Shown here: positions 55,412-64,000 of the stretch, piece after piece
Layout: the number at the start of each line of letters is the position of its first letter
Numbering within the stretch: the stretch's first letter is position 1
Assembly (NCBI GenBank): GCA_033398695.1
Contig: CM065812.1
Coordinates: forward strand, 142,110,858 to 142,174,857
Origin: Orobanche coerulescens
Lineage: Eukaryota > Streptophyta > Magnoliopsida > Lamiales > Orobanchaceae
Length of the DNA: 64,000 nucleotides
Direction of reading: 5' to 3'
Notes under the pieces: generated by a model
What the model saw: only the letters and a program-made list of their open reading frames with translations
What the model was told of the DNA's origin: nothing
Databases searched by the model: none
Position numbers and translations under genes: made by a program

Positions 55412-57652
55412 ACCTTTCCATGCGTATCTTGAATTTGAAGATTCGGTCGGAGAAATCCGTCGTCGTACCCATTTTTGAGAGTACTTTTGTTGTCTTTCTG
55501 AGTCGATAGCGCACACTACATCCAGGTGGATAGCACGCGCTAAAGTGCTGTAGTTAGCGCATGCTACGGTTGTGGTAACGAACGCTAACTGGTAGTTCGG
55601 GGTAGTCTAGAAGCTATTGGACTAGGACTGGAGTCTCGTTAGCGCACGCTAAAGTTGTTAGATAGCACGCGCTATCGTCTGCTTAGCGCACGCTATTTGT
55701 CCTTTCTAGCGCACGCTATCTAGTAGGTGCAGATCTGTCCAGGAGCCACTGGACTGGATCCGTTACTCGTTAGCGCACGCTACGCGTATTGGCTAGCGCA
55801 CGCTAACAGTGTTGTGGGTGGTTTGTTCTGGAGCGTTGACCCTGTTAGCACACGCTAATGCTATGTGTTTAGCGCATGCTAATGTCCAGTATAAATACTG
55901 GACAACATCCTTTATTCCATCATTTCTCTCCCTCTTCGTCTCTTTTGGTCGGGAGCAAGTTCTTGGAGCGATTTCGGGCGATCTTCATCATCAAGCGTCA
56001 TCTTGGGATGGATTTGTGTGTGTTTAACATCAATTAATTCATTGTTCTTCACCGGATCGAGGTATTTTTCTTGATTCGCCTAGAGTTAACTTTTTGGGAG
56101 TTTTGTTCTTGTTTCCAAATCTAATCCTGTTTAGATGAATCGATTGGTGTTAGATGTTGTTGTTAAACATGTTTTATAGATTGTATATCCATATCTTCGG
56201 TTCGTTTTGACCGAAGGGTGATTTCGGTGTTCTTGAGGTGTAGTGAATATTTAATGTTCAATTAAATGTTCGAATGAGTTTTCCTTTGATAGTTTGATGT
56301 GATCTTCATTGTTTTTGGTCTTGATCCTCGTCGTAATCATGTTTTTGTTGTTTCTTCTGAAGGATTATAGGTGTTCTAGGATTCCGAGTTGATCTCCGTT
56401 TTGTGTTGGTAATTCGTGTGGTGTTATTCTCGTAGTGTTCGCGGTGCTATTGTATTCTTGATTATGTTCAGGAGTTCAGGGATGCCCGACCGCATCCCAT
56501 TCATCGTCTCGCTTCGATCGTGGTTTCGAGGCAAGTATTTTTCTTATACGATTTGTGCCCTGTAAATAGAGTTTACATGTTGGATTTACGATGGTTGGTT
56601 TACCCTCGTTAATATGAGTCGGGTGAATTGATTATGATTTGATTAGTTTGAACGTTGAGGGCTTTAATGATATTCCTGTTTGTTTAATGTTGTGGAATCG
56701 TGTATTCCGTGTTAATTGTGTTGTTGTGTTGTGGTTGATTGTTCGTGATGGGGGTATTGTGGTGAGTATGATATTTGTGTCGGGTAAGTGGCCATTTCTA
56801 GCAAGTATTCTTAATGAACTAACATTCTTAGCATATTAATATTGCATGAGTGTTGGGTGTGTGTATGCTCACTACGGGTTAGATCCGACGGTGTCTCGGT
56901 AGGGTCCATAGAGGCGTGGATCGACGAGCTTTGCTTTTAACCACTACGGGTTAGATCCGACGGGGTCTCGGTAGGGGTCCACGGAGGGGATCAACGGTTA
57001 ATTGTGGTGCATTTTTATATATGTGTTTTGGGTTATGGCATTTCCAAAAATGAGTGTTTTTTAACAGTGATTTCATGATTGCATGCATTGACTAAATGTA
57101 AGAGGTAAGTTGTTCATTGGCCTATTCGGCTAGGATGGCACTAGAGTATTTTTTCGTATGTGTTTAGTCCTTTAGTTGGGGGGGTTTGATGTTGGGAAAT
57201 AGACCTTCCTATTTTTCCCGTGTACTATGATTTGATGAGATTTGGGATGAAATCCCAACGGATTTGTTAATGTCGTTTTACGGAAAGTGATTTTAGGCCG
57301 AGACCCAATCGTCTTGAAGTGTTTTCTTTTAACTAAGGACTTGAGGCCAATAAGGTTTCTACTTTTAAAATCCCCGAGATGAGGAATTTATTTTCAACCA
57401 TTTCGTTGATTGCTAATAAAACCTCTCGGGAAGGTTGTGATAGTTAATTGTCGTACCCAATTCGTGATTTCTATTTGTTTGTTACATTTCGTATGATTAT
57501 GTATTTGCACTAGCAAAATAGTGGGATTTTGCTAACCCCCGAGTAATTGGGGGTGGATGTCTGTATTGTATTCAGGTTTTGGGGAGCATAACACAGGGTC
57601 GGCATGAAGGATGATGAAAGATGATCGATACTAATCACATGAGGACCCGTAC
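55412..57652 (+). repeat. G: Tekay-like LTR, both ends missing
   Basis: Palindrome units at 55507, 55531, 55555, 55576; 55640, 55663, 55684, 55707; 55771, 55794; 55846, 55870, then TATAAATA at 55890-55897 inside GTCCAGTAT-AA-ATACTGGAC. Two copies of a CACTACGGGTTAGATCCGAC unit lie at 56868 and 56941. GCTAACCCCCGAG...GGGGGTGGATG near 57530 matches the U5 of F and T1. It is cut on the left by C and on the right by F. The ORF-like stretch at 56639-56839 has no recognisable product. Confidence 0.8.
55507..55897 (+). promoter_or_regulatory. G: U3 palindrome array (4+4+2+2) and TATA box
   Basis: Twelve 12-mers of the TAGCGYRCGCTA class, steps 21-24 bp, with 64 bp between the first and second groups and again between the second and third, then 52 bp. 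GTCCAG-gagcca-CTGGAC (55737-55754) sits in one gap. The last unit ends 8 bp before the TATA box. Confidence 0.82.
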
Positions 57653-60017
57653 TGTAATACCCGAGATTTCTGATATGTATTTGGAACTTGTGATATTGTA
57701 ATTGTTGCACTTTAATCTGAGTATTATTCTCTGTATCTCATAGTCCGGTGTTGTTGAGCGTATGATTTCATGAATGTGATTTAAGTTTGTGATTCTGCGC
57801 ATGTAGCGCACGCTATCGTCTATGTGTAGCGTACGCTAACATGGATCCATAGCGCACGCTACAAAGGAACATTAGCGCACGCTATACGTGGTCAATTTGA
57901 TTGAGACGTGTGGTAGGTGAGATCATGCATGGGGATCTTGGTCGGATTGTGTCGGGATGAACCTGGATGGCTTTCGGGAAAAGCCAAGTCAACGCCTTAG
58001 CGCACGCTACTGATATGAGAATAGCGCACGCTAAGTGCTGAGTACAGTGAAGTCAGTAAGCCGTTAGCGCACGCTACGAGTATGGACTAGCGCGCGCTAA
58101 TAACCATTTTCTATAAATAGGACAGCATCCTTTTCGTATTTTCAGTCTTTTCTCTTCCCACATCCGAATCCTTATACTTAGAGTATTACTCTCTACATCC
58201 TAAACACTTCATATCAGCATCCTAGCTCGTGTTGAAGATTGTAGATCATTGAGGATTGGTGTTCAAGCCTTCGACGTTGGATTGCTTCGATTTCCTTCTT
58301 GTTCTTCACTACTTTGAGGTAGGTGATTCTTCACCAATATTAGTAGTGTTCTAAAGGATGTTTGATCATGTTTTGCTAGTCAGTTATTTCGTTTATAATC
58401 GTACATCGCGTGTTAGAAGGATACTTATGACGTTTCGGCACTTATTCTTCGTATAATCCTTTGAACCTTTTTAGTATATGGACTCCTAAGCATATTATGT
58501 ATCTTCAAACCGATCATGACCAGTATATGAAGATTACCTAGTTCGTATGTTTTACGTAAGGAATCATATGTTTTGGGACTTGGAATGAACGGAACTTAGA
58601 ATATTTTCTTGAAGATCAAGATGAATTATGGTGTAGTTATGATGATACGTATCCTTGTGTCTCGTAGTCATTTAATCTATAAAGGTCTTTCATAAACCTT
58701 ATGAAAATGATATGCACGGGGATGACATGTATTATCACCATAGAATTCATGAGTTCATCACCATTAGATCTAGTTTTCTGCCAGTAGTAATCTTCCATGC
58801 ACGGTTAGCGCACGCTAACATACGTAAGTTAACGTGCGCTATCGGGGATAAATTAACGCACGCTACGTTTGGTACGTAACGTACGTTATGATATCAGCCG
58901 AGTCAGTCGGCTGATCAGAGAGAACTGTCAGTCCATGGCTAGCGTACGCTAGGCTTTGACGATAGCGTACGCTAACAGGCAGGCTTAGCGCACGTTACGT
59001 AGAGTACGTAGCGTACGCTAAGTGGTTCAGGCAGATTGTATATTTTGAGCTTTTGGCCGTAGACCGAATTGCTAGGCAATCGTTCGACCTGAGATGATTT
59101 GTATATCATTTCTTTTGTTAAGGTTCGAGCTTGCTACGTTGATCGAAGGAGGCGGCCTTCGAGTGTGTTGAGATCATTGAAGTGTTTCGTTCTTGCCATC
59201 TTCGAGGCAAGTATCGTAACATGTTAATATTGGTATTTTGAGCATGCGTGTGATTATTCATGTTGTTGAACATGAGATTTATTTCGTTGAATTGACATGA
59301 TATTCGTTATCTAGTGTTTGTATGTTCATGTTGATGGACATGGCGATTTGGCATATATGTATGCATGAGTTATGTTGTGTTTGTTGTGCGATCTATGATG
59401 AGGGCGCTGGATCGGATGTCCACCTCGTGTTGGTCCAACGGGATCATCTTGGGATCTAGGCTGAGGGCGCTGGATCATTGGACGGGTTATTTCCACCTCG
59501 TGTTGGTCCGACGGGATCATCCTGGGATCTATGCTGAGGGCGCTGGATCATTGGAATACCCATGCTGTGTTAATGGAATCTTGTGGATTCGCATTATCGG
59601 ATTCCAGTAGCGGAAGTCCGTGTGGTGTATCTTGTTATGTATTGTTGATGCATATTTGATTCGTTTAAATGATACTTATACTAGCATCGTTTTGCTAACC
59701 CCTTCGGGGGTGGACATTTGTTTTGATGTTCAGGTAGCCGAGGAGCAGGGAAACAGCCACAGTACCGATGTGACGACAAAGGGGTTCAGTGATGTTTGTT
59801 GTTATTGGTGATTTGTCTTTCTTGGTTTGATTTTAGTACTTGAGTACGCGTGTCTTATTAATATCATTTCGATATGGTTGTATTAATTACTCGTTGAACC
59901 AGTTGTACGGTTTTGTAAACTTGAATTTCCGTGATATTGATGTTCTATATTTACATTTCTTTTAAATTAGCCTTGTAAACGGCGCTGTAATTATTCCGAA
60001 TATCTCGGGGTGTTACA
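57653..60017 (+). repeat. F: 5' LTR (2365 bp)
   Basis: TGTAATACCCG to GTGTTACA. U3 palindromes at 57804, 57827, 57850, 57873; 57998, 58022; 58065, 58088, then TATAAATA at 58112-58119. A second array is at 58806-59020. Repeated GGGATCATC units at about 59415-59555 and GCTAACCCCTTCGGGGGTGG near 59694 follow, then a CCGA-atatc-TCGG end dyad. Confidence 0.94.
58806..59020 (+). repeat. F: leader palindrome array (4+4)
   Basis: Units start at 58806, 58830, 58854, 58877, then 58940, 58963, 58986 and 59009: steps of 23-24 with one 63-bp gap, the same layout as T1 at 3913-4128. The gap contains ATCAGCCGA-gtcag-TCGGCTGAT (58893-58915). Confidence 0.82.
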
Positions 60018-60022
60018 GAATA

Positions 60023-60034
60023 TGGTATCAGAGC
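60023..60034 (+). other. F: primer-binding site, initiator tRNA-Met type
   Basis: TGGTATCAGAGC, five bases after the LTR end. The standard primer site of plant chromoviruses. Confidence 0.93.
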
Positions 60035-60257
60035 TAAGATTCATGGATATCTTGGCAGTCGGGTTTTAAGTTGGGTCTGTTTACGTTATTGATTTACGAG
60101 TCGAACATCACTGTTCAGCCAAAAGTCGTCATGCGGACCGTGGTTGTAAGTCTCCTAATCTCTTGTACTACCGTTTTACTTAATTCTGTTTTGTGAGTAT
60201 TGACGGGCTTTATTTTTGAAAATTTTGTCCTGGATATTGAAAAATTGTGTTTTCAGT

Positions 60258-61151
60258 ATGTTGAGAGGAGGTCGTGGGCGCGGACGTGGTCGTGGATGCG
60301 GACGTGGTCGTGGACGCGGACGTGGAAATATGAGACAGGAGGACTCCGCAACTACCCCAGAACTATCGGCTAGTAGAACCGATTCCCATTCTGGAGGACA
60401 TCAAGGATCAGCGAATGACGACGCAAATCCTAACATGCCGGGAGTGCTTCAACAGGTGGTGGCGCAGATAAACCAGTTTGCTCAGGTAGTTGACCGCATG
60501 CAGACGGCGATGGGACAGCAGCACCACGAGGATAACCGGGGAGACAGATGGCTTGCTGAGGTGGTAAAATTGCACCCGCCAAAATTTGACGGATCTGCTG
60601 AGGCACTTACTTGGGATCATTGGCTTAAGGAGTTAGAGAAGATATTCGCGGGTCTTAACTGTCCCGAGGACCGGAAGGTTCCCATTGCCCAGTATTTTCT
60701 GACTGGGGAGGCCTTTGACTGGTGGGAAGCTATTCGACCCGAGAATCATAATGTGGATTGGACGGAATTCAAACTAATGATGGAAGCACAGTATTGTCCT
60801 CGTCCAGTTAGAGAGGCAAAGATCCGAGAGTTTTTCTCACCACAGAGTTCGGAAGCATCTCTGACTGATGTAATCAAAACTTTTAATCATCAGCTGACTT
60901 GTGTGCGACACTTGGTCAGAACGGAGGCAGAAAAGATTTTTCATTTCGATATGTGGATGAAGCCAGAGATTCAGCAGTACATGTCTGGATTCGAGTGTAC
61001 TACGTTGCGATAGTATCAAGACAAAGCGCTGGCCTACGACATGAAAGAGGCGGCGGTGGAGAAATCAGTGGAGGCAAAGAAGCAGAAAGTGACCGGCAGC
61101 TTCTCATAAAACAAGAGCGGTGGGGCCCGCAAGGGCCAGTCTTCCTTTTAT
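60258..61151 (+). pseudogene. F: gag
   Basis: I prefer ATG 60258 (MLRGGRGRGRG); an in-frame upstream ATG at 60216 adds 14 residues. The N-terminus is an Arg-Gly run, a possible RNA-binding RGG-like tail. Capsid: HPPKFDGSAEALTWDHWL, EKIFAGLNCPEDRKV, FDWWEAIRP, FSPQSSEASL. TAG at 61011-61013 is in an expected Gln codon (LRQYQDKA) and another stop lies near 61110; the frame then continues into the zinc knuckles. Confidence 0.9.
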
Positions 61152-62657
61152 TTGGCTAGGAAGCCTCCACATCCTTCTAGAGGTGGGAAGAAGTTCCGAA
61201 CTACATCAGCAGTTTCGGACGCATCAAAGAAATGTTACAATTGTGGTCGAGCAGGGCATATTCGACGTGATTGCCCCGCATCTTCTGTGACTTGTTACGA
61301 TTGTGGGCAAGAAGGGCATCGTGCGGCTTTCTGTGGAGTTGCTACTAGATCTTTTGGTGCTCGCACTCCAGCACCAGTTCCGAAGGAGATAAGTGTGAAC
61401 CAGACGCAACAGAGTGGATTTCAGCAGCAGAATATTGGGAAGAGGGAGACATCCAGTGCTGGGTCCGTTCCTCCGCGCCTGTACGAGATGAGGAAATCTG
61501 ACGATCAGAACACTGCTGTTGCATTAGGTACGATTCAGATCCTTTTGCAACCAGTCAGTGTCTTATTCGATTCCGGAGCTACACATTCTTTCATATCATT
61601 GAACTGTGTTAATCGTTTAAAAATCTCGTGCTTATTTGATTGTGAACCATATGTTGTGGGTTTTCCGAGTGGAGAGAGAATTGTGGGAACCCTAGAGGCT
61701 AGAGATTTTCCAGTGTCTATAGGAGGGAGAGATTGGCCATCGAATCTTATTGTAGTTGACATCTACGGTGACGATTTAATTCTCGGAGACGATTGGCTCA
61801 ACCGTTATGGAGCTATTCTGAATTACCGAGAGAGATTCATTTCTATCATTGCTGATGACGGATCTGAACACTTATTCCGAGGATGGAGACCGGGAAGCTC
61901 GGGAAAATTGATCAAAGCAATGAAAGCCGTGAAATTGCTGAAGCAGGGATGTCATGGACTCTGGTGCTATGCCATGAGGAAAGAGGAAGGAGTAGAGCTC
62001 TCGTCTATTTCAGTTATGAATGAGTTCTTAGATGTATTTCCTGACGAACTACCTGGGTTACCTCCGCAGAGAGAAGTGGAGTTCACTATCAAATTAGAGC
62101 CTGGAGCAGCTCCTAATTCCAGAACACCATACCGCATGGCGCCAACCGAGATGTATGAACTCAAGAAGCAACTGGAGGAATTGTTACAGAAGGGTTATAT
62201 TCAACCTAGCGTTTCTCCTTGGGGAGCACCTGTTCTCTTTGTCCGGAAGAAAGATGGATCCCTCCGAATGTGTATTGATTACAGGGAGCTCAACAAGATG
62301 ACGATCAAGAATAAGTATCCTATACCCCGGATCGACGACTTGTTTGATCAACTGCAAGGGGCAAGGGTATTCTCGAAGATTGACTTGCGATCAGGATACC
62401 ATCAGTTGAGAATTAAGGAATCGGATATACCCAAGTCTGCTTTCAGGTCCCGGTACGGGCATTATGAATTTGTAGTGATACCGTTTGGACTTACCAATGC
62501 TCCTGCGGTATTCATGCAATTGATGAATCGGGTATTCTTGGAATACTTGGATAAATTTGTGGTCGTCTTCATTGATGACATCTTGATATATTCGAAGGAC
62601 GCAGAGGAGCATGCCGAACATTTGCGTGTGGTTTTGAGCACCTTGAGGAAGGAATAG
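61152..62657 (+). pseudogene. F: zinc knuckles, protease and RT
   Basis: Two C-x2-C-x4-H-x4-C knuckles ([14 protein letters not shown] and [14 protein letters not shown]), protease strand [13 protein letters not shown] and ILGDDWL, then [46 protein letters not shown] and [11 protein letters not shown], all catalytic residues kept. TAG at 62655-62657 replaces Gln in [10 protein letters not shown], a C-to-T change, and the frame carries on. Confidence 0.94.
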
Positions 62658-63679
62658 CTGTATGCAAAGCTTTCAAAATGCGAGTTCTGGCTCAGGGAGG
62701 TAACTTTCCTTGGGCATGTGATATCAGCTCACGGAGTTCAGGTGGACCCAAAGAAGGTCGAAGCAATCTTGGAATGGGAAGCTCCTAATAACGTGAAAGA
62801 AGTTCGGAGTTTCTTAGGACTTGCTGGATATTATCGCCGCTTTATAGAGGGATTTTCCAAAATTGCTCGTCCGCTCACTCAGCTGTTACAGAAAACTCAA
62901 AAGTTCACGTGGGATGAGAAATGCCAGGCCGGTTTTGATGAACTTAAGAAGAGACTGGCGACAGCACCTATATTAGCATTACCAGATGGAACTGATGGAT
63001 TCATGATGTACAGCGACGCTTCAAATCAGGGTCTGGGATGTGTGTTGATGCAAAGAGATAAGGTGATTGCCTATGCTTTTCGGCAGTTGAAACCATACGA
63101 GGTTAATTACCCGACTCATGATCTGGAGCTAGCAGCTGTAGTCTTTGCATTGAAAATTTGGAGACATTATTTGTACAGCACTCATTGTCAGATCTTTACT
63201 GATCATAAGAGCCTCAAGTACATTTTCAGTCAGAAAGAATTAAACATGAGGCAGAGAAGGTGGCTAGAATTGATCAAGGATTACGACTTGGAGATTCTCT
63301 ATCATCCGGGGAAAGCAAACGTAGTAGCCGATGCTTTGAGCCGTAAACCTGTTTCTCTTCGAGTGTTGGAAGCACTTACGTCCCAAACCAGTATTCAACG
63401 GGAACTAATCCGCGAAGGGATTGAAGTATGGGCACCAGGAATCCAAGGACAACTATATGTGATGGAACTGACTTCATCACTAGTCGAGGAGATCAAATCT
63501 AAGCAGTTGGACGATTCTCTGATCCTTCGGTTATGTGACGAAGTAAAGAAAGGAAAAGCCCCAGGATTCGTGATACAAGATGATGGAGTTCTGAGGTTTC
63601 ATAGTTGACTTTGTGTTCCCGATGATGACAATTTGAGACGAGCAATTCTGAAGGAAGCTCCTAGTGGAACTTGTGATAT
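62658..63679 (+). pseudogene. F: RT end, RNase H and integrase stub
   Basis: Same frame as gag. RT thumb and connection ([27 protein letters not shown]), RNase H ([39 protein letters not shown]) and a spacer to FHS. TGA at 63606-63608 replaces Arg of RLCVPD. About 50 bp later, in KEAPS just before the integrase zinc module, the sequence switches to LTR-derived bases (from 63664). Confidence 0.93.
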
Positions 63680-64000
63680 TGTAATACCCGAGATTTCTGA
63701 TATGTATTTGGAACTTGTGATATTGTAATTGTTGCACTTTAATCTGAGTATTATTCTCCGTATCTCATAGTCCGGTGTTGTTGAGCGTATGATTTAGCGT
63801 ACGCTAACATGGATCCATAGCGCACGCTACAAAGGAACATTAGCGCATGCTATACGTGGTCAATTTGATTGAGACGTGTGGTAGGTGAGATCATGCACGG
63901 GGATCTTGGTCGGATTGTGTCGGGATGAACTTGGACGGCTTTCGGGAAAAGCCAAGTCAACGCCTTAGTGCACGCTACTGATATGAGAATAGCGCACGCT
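63664..64000 (+). repeat. F: 3' LTR start with duplicated junction
   Basis: TGTAATACCCG starts at 63680. The 16-20 bp before it (TGGAACTTGTGATATTGTAA) copy LTR positions 25-44, making a 44-bp tandem step (63664 and 63708). Relative to the 5' LTR, a segment from TCATGAATG through the first palindrome is deleted at about 63795, fusing ATGATT to TAGCGTACGCTA. The palindrome array then continues to the window edge. Confidence 0.88.

Larger units (their letters stand above)
57653..64000 (+). mobile_element. F: Tekay-like chromovirus, continues past the window
   Basis: 5' LTR (57653-60017), primer site TGGTATCAGAGC (60023-60034), gag, protease, RT, RNase H, then an abrupt jump to the 3' LTR (63680 onward). 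Integrase core and chromodomain are missing. The left flank is CGTAC. From 60258 to the RNase H tail the polyprotein remains in one frame with four stops, so it decayed little apart from the deletion. Confidence 0.93.

Noticed and set aside
17919..57652. H 3' LTR start and LTR G as two parts of one LTR
   Set aside because: The lengths would fit, but G and the H 5' LTR differ in their tandem units and U5, so identity could not be supported by eye.

Overview
This window is repeat-dense flowering-plant nuclear DNA, probably a eudicot, though the species cannot be told. Essentially every base belongs to LTR retrotransposons inserted into one another. I found no host gene and no structural RNA gene. 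The plant assignment rests on Ty3/gypsy lineages known from plants (Tekay-like chromovirus, Athila type, Tat type, a second CRM- or Reina-like chromovirus), a Ty1/copia element, plant-type primer-binding sites (TGGTATCAGAGC, TGGCGCCGTTGCCGGGGA) and plant-specific extra ORFs.

Layout. 1-5058: 3' half of a Tekay-like element (T1), inserted in the gag of Athila-type element A (5059-11860). A sits in a minus-strand Tekay-like LTR (I, 11861-14032), which abuts a plus-strand LTR with a gutted internal region (H, 14033-18019). A minus-strand Tat element (D, 18020-39596) follows. Its 3' LTR is split by chromovirus E (18700-32139), whose reverse transcriptase is split by Athila-type element B (23030-28438). 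Next come an Athila tail fragment (39597-39698) and Athila-type element C (39699-55411). The 3' LTR of C is split by a deleted copia element K (47447-54801). The window ends with a Tekay-like LTR (G, 55412-57652) interrupted by Tekay-like element F (57653 to the end). Target-site duplications were read directly for E (CYGTC), B (GTGTA) and K (TATAG).

All polyprotein genes are broken, although several need only a few point changes. A and C share one organisation: a gag-protease ORF with no polymerase or integrase, a conserved hairpin just after its stop, a palindrome array followed by a TATA-like box, a canonical intron of about 0.5 kb, a second ORF (ORF2), a triple repeat, a hairpin beside the polypurine tract, and the LTR. 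B keeps the cis elements but carries a different, unbroken ORF. D carries an antisense gene with its own TATA box and introns.

The most striking signal is cis-regulatory. Tekay-like LTRs carry a 12-bp near-palindrome (TAGCGYRCGCTA) every 23-24 bp, in groups of two or four separated by about 64 bp, just upstream of the TATA box and often again in the transcribed leader. The unrelated Athila-type elements carry a different palindrome (GCCGCGGC) with the same kind of grammar: 21/23/21-bp steps, groups of two or four, about 50-bp gaps. It occurs both in the LTR and in front of ORF2. I propose family-specific binding arrays that couple LTR and internal promoters, perhaps read by an element-encoded protein.
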